Shown here: in pieces, positions 52,860-61,715 of the stretch
How the letters are laid out: each line of letters begins with the position of its first letter
Position numbering within the stretch: position 1 is the stretch's first letter
NCBI GenBank assembly: GCA_963736505.1
Contig: CAVTOZ010000003.1
Coordinates: forward strand, 1,736,001-1,800,000
Source of the DNA: Solirubrobacter sp963736505
GTDB taxonomy: Bacteria; Actinomycetota; Thermoleophilia; Solirubrobacterales; Solirubrobacteraceae
Reading direction: 5' to 3'
DNA length: 64,000 nt
The notes under the pieces: generated by a model
What the model saw: the letters and a program-made list of their open reading frames with translations, nothing else
The model's database searches: none
What the model was told of the DNA's origin: nothing
Position numbers and translations under genes: made by a program

Positions 52860-53761
52860 CGGGCCACCTCCATTCCGGATTCCATGTGTGCGTTGCTGTT
52901 GTCGAGCACGTGATCGATGCGCACGGCCCAGTCGGTTCCGTCGACCACCACCAGTCTTCCGGTGGCGAACTTGGAGCCATTGACGAACAGGTCGATCGGC
53001 TCCTCCGCCTGGCGATCCAGTTCGACGACCGCCCCTGGGGGGAGGCCGACCACCTGGGCCGAAGGCATCCGCGCGCGCCCGAGCTCTGCCCAGACACGTA
53101 CGGGGATCCCGGCGAGCGACGGCGTTGCCGCCGACCCTCGCGAGGAGGCGCTTCCACCCGACAACGGGGCGGAAGCGTCTGACCCGAGCACCTCGGAGCC
53201 CATCTCGTCGAGCGCACTCGACATCCGGACCACGAAGGCGTTGGGGACCAGCTGGACGAGCCGTGCCGGCTCGCCGCAGATTGAGAATGACGTCTGCACC
53301 GCGTGCGGGGTGCTGGCGTACGAGCCGGCGAACTCGTCGGACGCGGTGAACAACCGCGTCTCGGGAGTCCCGATCTCGACCTCGGTGCCGAGCACCGAGG
53401 ACGTCGCGCCGGCCGCCATGGCCATCATCTGGTTCATGGCCTCGGAGACCGCGGACTCCTCGAGCTCGGAGAGCTCGGGCGCCTCGGGGTCCTCGGGCTG
53501 CTCCATCCCCATCATCGCCGCCGCCAGCTTCTTGGCGCCGTCGAGGGTGACGATGAAGACGTTGCCGCCGGTCACGCCGTCGATGTAGGACACCGACATC
53601 GCGACCGCGGGGACGCGCAGGCCGGCGAACGCCGCCTTCGCGTCCGCGACGATCTCGGGGTCGCCGACGGTGATCTTGCCCGGCGCGAACATCTCGAGGA
53701 CGCCGCTGCATGCCTCGGCGGTCGAGGTGCCCAGCCGTTCAAGTGCCTCAGGTGCGTTCAT
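52841..53761 (-). CDS. fliN: FliY-type motor switch protein (CheC-like domain plus FliN)
   Basis: 306 residues from ATG 53761. The N-terminal ~200 residues are CheC/FliY-like (LEESAVSEAMNQMMAMAAG contains the E..N phosphatase-type signature); the C-terminal ~80 residues are a FliN/SpoA domain (IPVRVWAELGRARMPSAQVV, GAVVELDRQAEEPIDLFVNG, FATGRLVVVDGTDWAVRI). FliY proteins both form the C ring and dephosphorylate CheY-P. The symbol refers to the FliN domain. It overlaps fliM by four bases. Confidence 0.9.
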   Translation of the reverse strand: MNAPEALERLGTSTAEACSGVLEMFAPGKITVGDPEIVADAKAAFAGLRVPAVAMSVSYIDGVTGGNVFIVTLDGAKKLAAAMMGMEQPEDPEAPELSELEESAVSEAMNQMMAMAAGATSSVLGTEVEIGTPETRLFTASDEFAGSYASTPHAVQTSFSICGEPARLVQLVPNAFVVRMSSALDEMGSEVLGSDASAPLSGGSASSRGSAATPSLAGIPVRVWAELGRARMPSAQVVGLPPGAVVELDRQAEEPIDLFVNGSKFATGRLVVVDGTDWAVRIDHVLDNSNAHMESGMEVARWPESW

Positions 53762-54732
53762 CGCGAGACTCCCACCCGTCCGGTGACTTGAACCGCGCGG
53801 CGGCTGCCGCTGCGGCCGGGCTTGCCGATCTGGATCGGCACCTTGTCGGCGAAGAGCGTGACGCCGCCGGAGGCCGGCGCGTTCAGGCGCAGCAGGTCGC
53901 CCTGCTTGAGCGCGAGCACGGCCTCGATCGGCATCTCGACGGAGGCCACCTCGGCGCGCAGCATCATCTCGACGTTGCCGACGGCGCGCCGAACGGAGGT
54001 GCGGTCGCCCTCGTTCTGCCTGCCCTTGGTCTCCTCGCGCGCCGCGAACTGGTCCGCGACCGGCGCGATCGCCGACCACGGGATCAGCAGCGCCAGCGTG
54101 GCGGACGTGCCCTGCAGGCGCGCCTCCATCATCAGCGACAGCGTCGGCTCGGACACCGAGACCATCTGCGCGGTCTCCATGTGCGTGTCGACGGAGTCGA
54201 GCTTGAGCTCGAGGCCCGCGACGTCGGTCCAGATCATCGTCAGCTGCGCGAGCAGCCGCTCGAAGAAGTGCTTGCCGAGCGCGAGGTCGATGTCGGTCAG
54301 GCGCCGGTCCTTCAGCCCGCCGTTGATCGAGCCGCCCAGCAGCAGCTCGATCGCGCCGAGCACGAGGCTGCTCTCGGCGACCAGCAGCATGCGCGTGTCG
54401 ATCGGCTGCGCCTCGAAGATCGCGGCGAGCGAGTTCGACGGCACCTGCGTGTGGGCGTTGGCCCACGTCAGCTGCGTGCTCGTCAGCAGCTCGAGCTCCA
54501 GCGGCACGCGCAGCTCGGCGGAGATGCGCGTCGACGCGGTGCGGCAGAACGCCTCCAGGGTGCGCCGCAGGCGGCGCTCCTGCTCGGCGGTGAACTTCGT
54601 CGGGCGGGTGAAGTCGACCGCGCGCATGCGGCGGCGCCGCTGCGGCGTGGGCGCCTCCTCGGGCAGGCGTCCGTCACGCGCGGCGTCGACGAGCGCGGCG
54701 ATCGCGTCGGGAGTGAGGACCTGACCACTCAT
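53758..54732 (-). CDS. fliM: Flagellar motor switch protein FliM
   Basis: 324 residues from ATG 54732. N-terminal CheY-binding region GQVLTPDAIAALVDAARDG, middle CheC-like domain (LRRTLEAFCRTASTRISAEL) and C-terminal SpoA domain (VLALKQGDLLRLNAPASGGVTLFADK). It is part of the C ring that switches flagellar rotation. The N-terminal peptide replaces the LSQDEIDALL of Gram-negative FliM with a similar LTPDAIAALV. Overlaps cheD by four bases. Confidence 0.92.
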   Translation of the reverse strand: MSGQVLTPDAIAALVDAARDGRLPEEAPTPQRRRRMRAVDFTRPTKFTAEQERRLRRTLEAFCRTASTRISAELRVPLELELLTSTQLTWANAHTQVPSNSLAAIFEAQPIDTRMLLVAESSLVLGAIELLLGGSINGGLKDRRLTDIDLALGKHFFERLLAQLTMIWTDVAGLELKLDSVDTHMETAQMVSVSEPTLSLMMEARLQGTSATLALLIPWSAIAPVADQFAAREETKGRQNEGDRTSVRRAVGNVEMMLRAEVASVEMPIEAVLALKQGDLLRLNAPASGGVTLFADKVPIQIGKPGRSGSRRAVQVTGRVGVSR

Positions 54733-55238
54733 GCCGTCACCAGGCCGCGCTGCGGGGAGACCAGGTTGGCCTCCTTGCCGCCGGCCTCGCGCACCGTCAC
54801 GCGCATGTCGGAGATGTAGACGCGGATCGTGCGCCCGCGGTTGCCGCCGGTCTCGGCCCCGATCACGGGGATCCGCTGCGACTTGAGCTGATCGCGCACG
54901 GCGGCCTCGTTGCGCGAGCCGACCTCGAGCGTCGCCGACGTGACGGCGAACATGCTCGCGCCGCCGACGAGGACGGCCTCGAGCTTCGGCCGGCGACCGC
55001 CGAGGCGGACGACGCGGGCGATCAGCTCGGGCACGGCGTGATCGGCGAACTTGAGCTTGTTCTGGCCGCTGGAATGGCCTTCGGACGCAGGCAGGACGAC
55101 GTGCGCCAGGCCGGCGACGCCGGTCCGGCGATCGACGAGCGCGAGCCCGATGCACGAGCCCAGACCCAGCGACACGAGCACATCGGCGGCGCCGGCGGAG
55201 GCCGCCAGCTCGCCCATCCTGACCATGGTCTCAGCCAT
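54729..55238 (-). CDS. cheD: Chemoreceptor glutamine deamidase CheD
   Basis: 169 residues. Catalytic Cys in SLGLGSCIGLAL near residue 29 and His in GLAHVVLPAS near 46, the CheD dyad, with a threonine further on. CheD deamidates receptor glutamines and stimulates CheC. It lies directly next to cheC, the usual pairing. An alternative start (ATG 55223 region) would trim the N terminus. Confidence 0.93.
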   Translation of the reverse strand: MAETMVRMGELAASAGAADVLVSLGLGSCIGLALVDRRTGVAGLAHVVLPASEGHSSGQNKLKFADHAVPELIARVVRLGGRRPKLEAVLVGGASMFAVTSATLEVGSRNEAAVRDQLKSQRIPVIGAETGGNRGRTIRVYISDMRVTVREAGGKEANLVSPQRGLVTA

Positions 55239-55242
55239 CTCC

Positions 55243-55830
55243 CTACAGGCCCAAGCGTGCCAGGAGCTGGTCGACGCCGCCCTGGTCGGGAACGAGCAGG
55301 AAGGACATCGAGCAGTCTTCGCCCTCGACGACCATGTCGGAGTCGAGCATCAGGGCGACGTCGCCGCTGACGGCGCGCGCGGCCAGCACCGACTCGACGA
55401 TCGCGGCGAGCATGTCGGTCGCGATCGACGGCGGCGTCGGCTCGATCGCCATGCCGGTCATGCTCGCGAGCGCGTTGATGTACGAGGTGCCGACGATGTT
55501 GCCGATCTCGAGCATGGCGGACTCGCCGTACTCGGAGTCGGCGGGCACGCCGAGCATGCCGCACATCAGCGCGGCGTGGTTCGGGCTGACGAGCAGGAGC
55601 ACGGTGGCGTCCATGTCGCCGACGACGCCGAGCACGATGCCCGTGACGTCATCCTCGGCGTTGCCGATGTTGCCCACGGCGTCGGCCATCGGCAGCACCA
55701 GGGCGGCGGGCACCGAGATGTCGACGCTGCGGCCGAGCATGGTCGAGAGCGCCGTGCTCGCCGTCCCGGAGCCGATGTTGGCCAGCTCGCGCAGGGCGTC
55801 CAGCTGGAGATCGGTGTACTGAGTGCTCAA
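55243..55830 (-). CDS. cheC: CheY-P phosphatase CheC
   Basis: 195 residues. Two copies of the phosphatase motif: LRELANIGSGTASTALS near residue 14 and EIGNIVGTSYINALASM near 108. CheC hydrolyses CheY-P and is activated by CheD. Together with FliY it gives this operon two potential phosphatases, and no CheZ is seen, as in Bacillus-type systems. Confidence 0.94.
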   Translation of the reverse strand: MSTQYTDLQLDALRELANIGSGTASTALSTMLGRSVDISVPAALVLPMADAVGNIGNAEDDVTGIVLGVVGDMDATVLLLVSPNHAALMCGMLGVPADSEYGESAMLEIGNIVGTSYINALASMTGMAIEPTPPSIATDMLAAIVESVLAARAVSGDVALMLDSDMVVEGEDCSMSFLLVPDQGGVDQLLARLGL

Positions 55831-55852
55831 CGGACAGGTCCTTTCTGAAATC

Positions 55853-57844
55853 TCAGACCGGGAGGAGGACGTCGGCGACGGCGTCGCAGTCGACGATGAG
55901 GGCGATCTGGCCGTCCGAGAGCACGGCGGCGCCCGACAGCGCGGAGCCGTCCCCGACCTCGGGGGGCAGCGGGCGGGTGACCAGCTCGTGCTGGCCGATC
56001 AGCTTCGTGACGACGAACGCGAGGCGCTCGTTGCCGCCGCGCACGACGACCGCGTAGTCGGCCTCCGGCATCTCGGGGCCGCCGAATCGCACCGAGGCGT
56101 CGACGATCGGCAGCACGCCGTCGGACAGGACCAGCATGCGCCGGCCGGCGACCGAGCGTACGGCCTGGTCGCGCAGGCGCACGGTGCGCTCGATGCGGTC
56201 CAGCGGGATCGCGAACGGGCGCCCGTCGGCCTCGACGATCAGCGCGGCCATGATCGCCAGCGTGAGCGGGAGGCGGATCTGCGCGCAGGTCCCGACGCCC
56301 TTCTCGGAGGTCATCACGACCTCGCCGCCGAGCTCGCGGATGGAGGAGCGGACCGCGTCCATGCCGACGCCGCGGCCGGAGATGTCGCTTGTCGTCTCAG
56401 CGGTCGAGAAGCCGGCGGAGAAGAGCAGCTCGATGGCGGCCTTGGTGTCGATCGAGTCGACCTGCTCGGGCGCGATCAGGCCCTTCTTGGCGGCGATCTG
56501 GGCGACCTTTTGCGGGTCGATGCCGCGACCGTCGTCCTTGACCTCGATCACGACGTTGCCGCCGGCGTGGCGGGCGGAGATCTCGAGGATGCCGGTCTCG
56601 GGCTTGCCCGCCGCCTTGCGCTCCTCCGTCCCCTCGAGGCCGTGGTCGAGCGAGTTGCGGACGAGGTGCACGAGCGGGTCGCCGAGGGCGTCCACGACCG
56701 TGCGGTCGAGCTCGGTGTCCTTGCCGACCAGCTGCAGGTCGACCGACTTGGAGAGCTTCTGCGAGAGGTCGCGGACCAGGCGCGGGAAGCGCATGAAGAC
56801 GGCCTCGACGGGGATCATGCGGACCTGCATGACCATCGACTGCAGGGCGTGCGACGTGCGCGTGAGGTTCTGCATCGCCTGCGAGAGGCCGGGCACGTCG
56901 GCGTGGGCGGCCAGCGCCTCGACCTGCGTGCGGTGCAGCACCAGCTCGCCCATGAAGTGCATCAGCTGATCGAGCCGCTCGGAGTCGACGCGGACCGTCG
57001 AGGAGCCCTTGCTGTGGCCGCTGCCGTTGCCGCTGCGCGGCGCGGCCGGAGCGGCCTTGGCCTCCGGAGCGGCGGCGCTCGGCGCGGCCTCGACGCTGTC
57101 GTCGCCCGTCTCGACCGCCACGTCGGCGATCGCCTCGAACACCTGCACGTCGTCGACCTCCGGCACCGACCCGGCCGCCTCGGCCAGCTCGGAGTCGGTC
57201 CGCTCGGACACGACCCACGCGTCGATCTCGCGGCCCTTGAAGGTGTCGACGTCGTCAGGCGCGGGGACGCAGGCCAGCGTCTCGCCCATGTTGGCGATCG
57301 CCGACAGCAGCATGTAGGCGCGCACGGACGGCATCTGCACGTCCTCGCGCAGCGTGGCGGAGACCTGCACGACGCGGCGGCCGCCGGCCAGCTCGGACAG
57401 GTTGTCCGGCATCCCGGCGCCGCGCGCCTCTTCGAGCGCATCGGCCGTCTCGGCGGCCTCGTCGGCATCGCGGATCAGGCCCTTCAGGCGTGCGATCAGC
57501 GCGTCGGGCTCGATCTCCTCGACGCCCGTGGTGTCGATCGAGTCGACCGCCGCCGACAGCGCGTCGAGGCACTGCAGCAGGCAGTCGATCGCATCGCGCG
57601 AGAGGCCGCCCCGGCGCTGCTTGAGCAGCTCGAAGACGTCCTCCATCTCGTGCGTGAGGGCGGCCATGCCGGCGAAGCCCATCGTCGCGCTCATGCCCTT
57701 CATCGAGTGCGCGATGCGGAAGATCTCGTCGACCGTCTCCTGGTCGTCGGGGGTCTCCTCGATGCGGACGACGGCGAGGTTGAGCTCCTGGAGGTGCTCG
57801 CGGCCCTCGGCCAGGAACATGGGGAGGTACTCGGAGGTCTCCAT
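55853..57844 (-). CDS. cheA: Chemotaxis histidine kinase CheA
   Basis: 663 residues from ATG 57844 (GTG 57847 also in frame). P1 domain with phosphorylated H46 (RIAHSMKGMSATMGF); a P2-like region; dimerisation domain starting VDSERLDQLMHFMGELV; ATPase domain with HLVRNSLDHGLE, DDGRGIDPQ and GRGVGMDAVRSSI; C-terminal CheW-like domain. It passes phosphate to CheY and CheB. Its start overlaps the cheR stop. Confidence 0.95.
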   Translation of the reverse strand: METSEYLPMFLAEGREHLQELNLAVVRIEETPDDQETVDEIFRIAHSMKGMSATMGFAGMAALTHEMEDVFELLKQRRGGLSRDAIDCLLQCLDALSAAVDSIDTTGVEEIEPDALIARLKGLIRDADEAAETADALEEARGAGMPDNLSELAGGRRVVQVSATLREDVQMPSVRAYMLLSAIANMGETLACVPAPDDVDTFKGREIDAWVVSERTDSELAEAAGSVPEVDDVQVFEAIADVAVETGDDSVEAAPSAAAPEAKAAPAAPRSGNGSGHSKGSSTVRVDSERLDQLMHFMGELVLHRTQVEALAAHADVPGLSQAMQNLTRTSHALQSMVMQVRMIPVEAVFMRFPRLVRDLSQKLSKSVDLQLVGKDTELDRTVVDALGDPLVHLVRNSLDHGLEGTEERKAAGKPETGILEISARHAGGNVVIEVKDDGRGIDPQKVAQIAAKKGLIAPEQVDSIDTKAAIELLFSAGFSTAETTSDISGRGVGMDAVRSSIRELGGEVVMTSEKGVGTCAQIRLPLTLAIMAALIVEADGRPFAIPLDRIERTVRLRDQAVRSVAGRRMLVLSDGVLPIVDASVRFGGPEMPEADYAVVVRGGNERLAFVVTKLIGQHELVTRPLPPEVGDGSALSGAAVLSDGQIALIVDCDAVADVLLPV

Positions 57845-58695
57845 CACGTCTTCCGGTAGATGAAGTGGAACGGGGAGGTGAGGCCGAGCCCGCGCGGGTC
57901 CGCGACGCGCTCGGAGGTGCCGACGACGAGGTAGCCGCCGGGGGCGAGCGCCTTCACGAGGCGCGCATGCAGCGCATCCCGCACCTCTTCGGTGAAGTAG
58001 ATGACGGTGTTGCGGCAGAAGACCACGTCATACCGTTCGGCCGGAACCGGCATGCGCAAGAGGTCACCGGTCTCGAAGCGAACCATCCGCAGCAGCTCGG
58101 GCTTGGCGACCCAGCCGCCGTTGGGCTGCTTGACGAAGTGGCGCTCGAGCATCTTCGGCGGCGCGGTGCGGGCGTCCTCAGGCGTGAACACGCCGGTCTT
58201 GGCCCGCGCGACCATGCGCTTGTCGAGGTCGGTGCCGTTGATCTCGACGCGCAGGGTGGGGACCGTGTCGCGGCAGACGGCGGCGATCGTGTAGGCCTCG
58301 GCGCCGTAGGACGAGCCGGCGCTCCAGATCCGGACGCGGCCCTTGGGCGCGAGCTCCGGCAGGATCGCGGTGCGCAGCGCCTCGAACTGGTCCTCATGGC
58401 GCCACAGGTGCGAGACGTTGATCGTCACGCGATCCAGGAACGCGTCGAGCTCCTCGGGCTCCGAGCGCAGCCGCTTGCCGTATGCGGCGAGGTCGGGCGT
58501 GCCGCGGCGCTGCGTCCAGGTGCGCACGCGGCGCTCCATCTGGGCGCGCTTGTACTGCGACAGGTCGACGCCGCAGAGCGTCCGGACCAGCTCGCAGAGC
58601 ATGCCGAAGTCGTCGGTCTTGAGACCGGCGGTAAAGCCGCCGGCGGTTGTCGGGCGCGGCGTGGTGCCGAGCGTGGGGCGGGTGGGGAGGGTCAT
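57844..58695 (-). CDS. cheR: Chemoreceptor methyltransferase CheR
   Basis: 283 residues. N-terminal CheR helical domain (LCELVRTLCGVDLSQYKRAQMERR) and a SAM-dependent methyltransferase domain. Motif I is IWSAGSSYGAEAYTIA, where the family usually has WSAGCSTGEEPYS, so a cysteine and a threonine are replaced; ATDxD is present as GTDLD, and FCRNTVIYF matches FCRNVLIYF. It probably methylates receptors, of which none is encoded in this window. Confidence 0.93.
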   Translation of the reverse strand: MTLPTRPTLGTTPRPTTAGGFTAGLKTDDFGMLCELVRTLCGVDLSQYKRAQMERRVRTWTQRRGTPDLAAYGKRLRSEPEELDAFLDRVTINVSHLWRHEDQFEALRTAILPELAPKGRVRIWSAGSSYGAEAYTIAAVCRDTVPTLRVEINGTDLDKRMVARAKTGVFTPEDARTAPPKMLERHFVKQPNGGWVAKPELLRMVRFETGDLLRMPVPAERYDVVFCRNTVIYFTEEVRDALHARLVKALAPGGYLVVGTSERVADPRGLGLTSPFHFIYRKT

Positions 58696-59777
58696 GCGCC
58701 GGCCTCTCTGGCGATCGCGGCGGGCAGCTCGTCGAGCGGCAGGATCTCGTCGGCCAGGCCGGCCTCGGCGACGGCGCGGGGCATGCCGTAGACGACGCAG
58801 GTGGACTCGGCCTCGACGAGCACGCGGCCGCCGGCGGCCTTGACGGCGCGGGCGCCGTCGAGCCCGTCCTTGCCCATGCCGGTCAGCACGACCAGCACCA
58901 GCGAGGGTCCGAAGAGGCGCGCGGCGTCGTGGATCGTGAGGTCGGCGCGCGGGCGCAGGCCGCCGAGCGGGGCCTCGTCGGACAGGCGCAGGCGCTTGTC
59001 GTCGGCGAAGCGCAGGTGCGCGCCGCCGGGAGCGATGTACATGCGGGAGGGATCGATCGACTCGCCGCCGGCCGCCTCGGCGACCTGCAGGCGCGACGCG
59101 GTGTCGAGCCGCGTGGCCAGCGAGGCGGTGAAGCCGGCCGGCATGTGCTGCACGATCAGGGAGCCGCTGCCGAGCGGCGACGGGAGCTTCGGGATCAGCT
59201 CGCCGAGCGCCTTGGGGCCGCCGGTGGAGGAGGCGATCAGGACCAGCTTGCGCGTGCCGGCGCGGGCTCGCACCGGCGCGGCGGCGCGCGGCGGCACCGG
59301 CGTCGAGACGTGCGGGCGCAGCGGGCGCCGCAGCGTCGCGGCGGCGATGCGCTTGCGGGCGTGGCCGCTCTCGGTCGCGGCGCCGACCTTGCGGCCGAGC
59401 TCCTGCGTGAACGTGTCCATCGACTCGCCCAGCGCGGGCTTGGCGACGAGGTCGAACGCGCCCTCGGCCAGCGCGTCCACGGCGCGGGCGCCGTGGGCGG
59501 GGGAGAATGCGGAGACCACCACGACGGGCAACGCCTCGGCCTTGCCCTCGCGCAGTGCGCGCAGGACGCCGATGCCGTCCATGCCCGGCATCGCGAGGTC
59601 GAGCGTCAGCGCGTCCGGACGGTACTGGCGACAGGCCTGCAGGGCTTCGTCGCCGTCGGCGGCGGTCGCGACGACCTCGAACCCTTGACGGTCGAGCGCG
59701 TCCGACAGGATGCGGCGCATCAGGCGGGAGTCGTCGGCGACGACGATCCGCTGTCGGGTCGTGGTGGCGGGGGGCAC
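58692..59777 (-). CDS. cheB: Chemotaxis response regulator/methylesterase CheB
   Basis: 361 residues from GTG 59777. N-terminal receiver with D60 (ALTLDLAMPGMDG), a basic linker rich in Pro/Ala, and a C-terminal methylesterase with Ser (ASSTGGPKAL), His (VQHMPAGF) and Asp (LTGMGKDGLDG). It removes methyl groups and deamidates receptors; phosphorylation by CheA activates it. Overlaps cheR by four bases. Confidence 0.94.
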   Translation of the reverse strand: MPPATTTRQRIVVADDSRLMRRILSDALDRQGFEVVATAADGDEALQACRQYRPDALTLDLAMPGMDGIGVLRALREGKAEALPVVVVSAFSPAHGARAVDALAEGAFDLVAKPALGESMDTFTQELGRKVGAATESGHARKRIAAATLRRPLRPHVSTPVPPRAAAPVRARAGTRKLVLIASSTGGPKALGELIPKLPSPLGSGSLIVQHMPAGFTASLATRLDTASRLQVAEAAGGESIDPSRMYIAPGGAHLRFADDKRLRLSDEAPLGGLRPRADLTIHDAARLFGPSLVLVVLTGMGKDGLDGARAVKAAGGRVLVEAESTCVVYGMPRAVAEAGLADEILPLDELPAAIAREAGA

Positions 59778-59787
59778 GGTGAGGTGC

Positions 59788-60231
59788 CTAGGCGACTGCG
59801 AGGTCGTCGGAGCGTGCTCCGGCGAACAGGCCTTCAGGGTTCAGGAGGATGACGAGCCGGTCGCCGATCTTGGCGATGGCATCGATCGTCTCGCCGTCGG
59901 CGGTCGGGACGTCCTCGAGCTGGTCGCTCGTGACGGTCAGGACCTCCTCGACGTCGCCGACGACGACGCCGGCCTGGCCGGTGCCCGTCTCGACGATGAC
60001 GATCTTGCAGGCATCGGACTCCGACGCCAGGAGACCCATGCGCGAAGCAAGGTCGAAGATCGGGATGATCTTGCCGCGCAGGCCGATGACGCCGCGGATC
60101 CACGGCACCTCGGAGGCGACGGTGCGGGGCTCGGTGAAGCGGATGATCTCGTGAACCGCCCCGATCGGGAGGGCGTATTCCTCGCTGCCGAGGGAGAACA
60201 CCACGAGCTGCTGTGAGGTGATGTCGGACAT
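59788..60231 (-). CDS. cheW: Chemotaxis coupling protein CheW
   Basis: 147 residues. CheW SH3-like fold: QQLVVFSLGSEEYALPI at the start, VPWIRGVIGLRGKIIPIFDL near residue 43 and VVVGDVEEVLTV near 89. It joins receptors to CheA. First gene of the operon on the minus strand. A ribosome-binding site AGGTGGG (60240-60234) precedes the ATG at 60231, and a sigma-28-like promoter lies just upstream. Confidence 0.94.
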   Translation of the reverse strand: MSDITSQQLVVFSLGSEEYALPIGAVHEIIRFTEPRTVASEVPWIRGVIGLRGKIIPIFDLASRMGLLASESDACKIVIVETGTGQAGVVVGDVEEVLTVTSDQLEDVPTADGETIDAIAKIGDRLVILLNPEGLFAGARSDDLAVA

Positions 60232-60241
60232 GTCCCACCTG

Positions 60242-60268
60242 TCATCGGCGGGATGGGGCTGAGCATTA
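60242..60268 (-). promoter_or_regulatory. Sigma-28 (FliA/SigD/WhiG)-like promoter of the chemotaxis operon
   Basis: On the minus strand TAAT (60268-60265), 15 bases, GCCGATGA (60249-60242), compared with the flagellar sigma consensus TAAA-N15-GCCGATAA. Placed 11 bases before the cheW ATG. A palindrome TGAGC-ATTA-GCTCA (60260-60273) overlaps the -35. The nearness to the ribosome-binding site is a weakness: part of it may fall upstream of the transcript start. Confidence 0.55.
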
Positions 60269-60281
60269 GCTCAACCTGTCC

Positions 60282-61715
60282 TCAGTGCCGCGCGGGGAAC
60301 CTCACGACGAAGCGGGCGCCGCGCCCATCGAGCGGCGGCTCGAGCGTCACGCGCCCGTTGTGGCTGTCCGCGACGGCCTTGACGATCGACAGCCCGAGGC
60401 CCGAGGAGCCCGAGCGGTCGCCCTCGCCGCGGAAGAAGCGCTCGAACACCTTCTCGTGCAGGTCCGCGGGGATTCCGGGCCCGTCGTCCTCGACGGCGAG
60501 CACGACCTCGCCGTTGCGGCGCTCGACCGACGCCTCGACCGCCGTGCCGGGGTCGGTGTGGCGCAGGGCGTTCTCCATCAGGTTCAGGACCAGCCGGTGC
60601 AGCTCGTCGCGCGCGCCCTCGATCTCGACGCCGTGCGGCGCCGAGATCGAGATCTCGTGATCGCCGGCGACCGGCTCGAGCTCGGCGGCGGCGTCGGTCA
60701 CGACGTCGGACAGGTCGACCGGGCGGTGCGTCAGCTTGCGCCCGGCGTCCGCGCGCGCGAGCAGCAGCAGGTCGGCGACCAGGCGGCGCATCCGGCGCGA
60801 GGAGCGCAGCGCCGAGGAGGCGGTCTCGCGCTGCTCGCCGACGGCGCTCTCCTCGAGCAGCTCGAGGTTGGCCAGCACGGACGTCAGCGGCGTGCGCAGC
60901 TCGTGCGAGGCGTCGGCGACGAACTCGCGCTGGCGCGTGAGCGTCGCCTCGGTCTCCGAACGCGCCTCGTCGAGCGCGTGCAACATCGAGTCCAGCGTCG
61001 CGGCAAGCTCGGCGACCTCGTCGTCGGCGGCCGGCCGCGGGATCTGGATCGACGTGTCGCGCGTGCGCTCGATCTCGCGCGCGACCGCGGTCAGCTCGGA
61101 GATCGGCTCCATCGCGCGGCGCGCCGTCGCGAGGCCGGCCAGCAGCGCCAGCGCCGCGCCGGCGAGCACGCCGAGGCCGAGGAACAGCTTCACGCGGTTC
61201 GCGGTGCTCTGCACCTCCGAGACGCGGCGCCCGTACTGGATCGCGAACTCGACGTTCGGGCCGCCGTTGTACGTGATCGCGCGCCGTGTCGAGACCTGCC
61301 AGCCGTCGATCTCCTCGTCGCCGATCGCAGGCTTGCCCCAGCTCGGCGCGTTCGACGAGGCGTCGAGCTTCATCGCGTTGGCGCCGACCACGCGCACGGC
61401 GCCGTTGGTCGTCGACGCGACGTCGTCGAGCGCAGGCCCGTGCGGCGTGTACTTCGCGTGGCGGGCGTCCTGCATATACCGGAACTCGTACGAGAGCTGC
61501 GTCGACAACTTGTCCGCGGTCGAGGCGACCTGGCGGTTGAAGTTGTCGTAGATCGCGCGCGTCGTCAGCGTGCCCACGATCACCGAGAACCCGCACAGGA
61601 TCACCAGCGTCAGTGCCGCCGAGCCCCCTGCGAGGCGCCAGCGGATCGGCTGGCGCTTATACGCGGAGTACGTAGCCCGCGCCGCGGACCGTATGGAGGA
61701 GTCGAGGCTCCCCAC
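60282..61715 (-). CDS. Two-component sensor histidine kinase (MprB-like)
   Basis: 477 residues from GTG 61715. TM1 (GSAALTLVILCGFSVIVGTL), a ~130-residue outer sensor domain, TM2 (VKLFLGLGVLAGAALALLAGL), HAMP, H-box DASHELRTPLTSV near residue 268, N-box NLMENALRHTDP, then DDGPGIP and GLGLSIVKAVADSH. No other start allows the first helix, so the 59-bp overlap with the regulator gene seems real. The stimulus is unknown. Confidence 0.92.
   Translation of the reverse strand: MGSLDSSIRSAARATYSAYKRQPIRWRLAGGSAALTLVILCGFSVIVGTLTTRAIYDNFNRQVASTADKLSTQLSYEFRYMQDARHAKYTPHGPALDDVASTTNGAVRVVGANAMKLDASSNAPSWGKPAIGDEEIDGWQVSTRRAITYNGGPNVEFAIQYGRRVSEVQSTANRVKLFLGLGVLAGAALALLAGLATARRAMEPISELTAVAREIERTRDTSIQIPRPAADDEVAELAATLDSMLHALDEARSETEATLTRQREFVADASHELRTPLTSVLANLELLEESAVGEQRETASSALRSSRRMRRLVADLLLLARADAGRKLTHRPVDLSDVVTDAAAELEPVAGDHEISISAPHGVEIEGARDELHRLVLNLMENALRHTDPGTAVEASVERRNGEVVLAVEDDGPGIPADLHEKVFERFFRGEGDRSGSSGLGLSIVKAVADSHNGRVTLEPPLDGRGARFVVRFPARH

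Noticed and set aside
52500..60231. Chemotaxis cluster as a novel signalling system
   Set aside because: All nine proteins fit known Che/Fli families with intact key residues; only gene content and promoter are worth noting.
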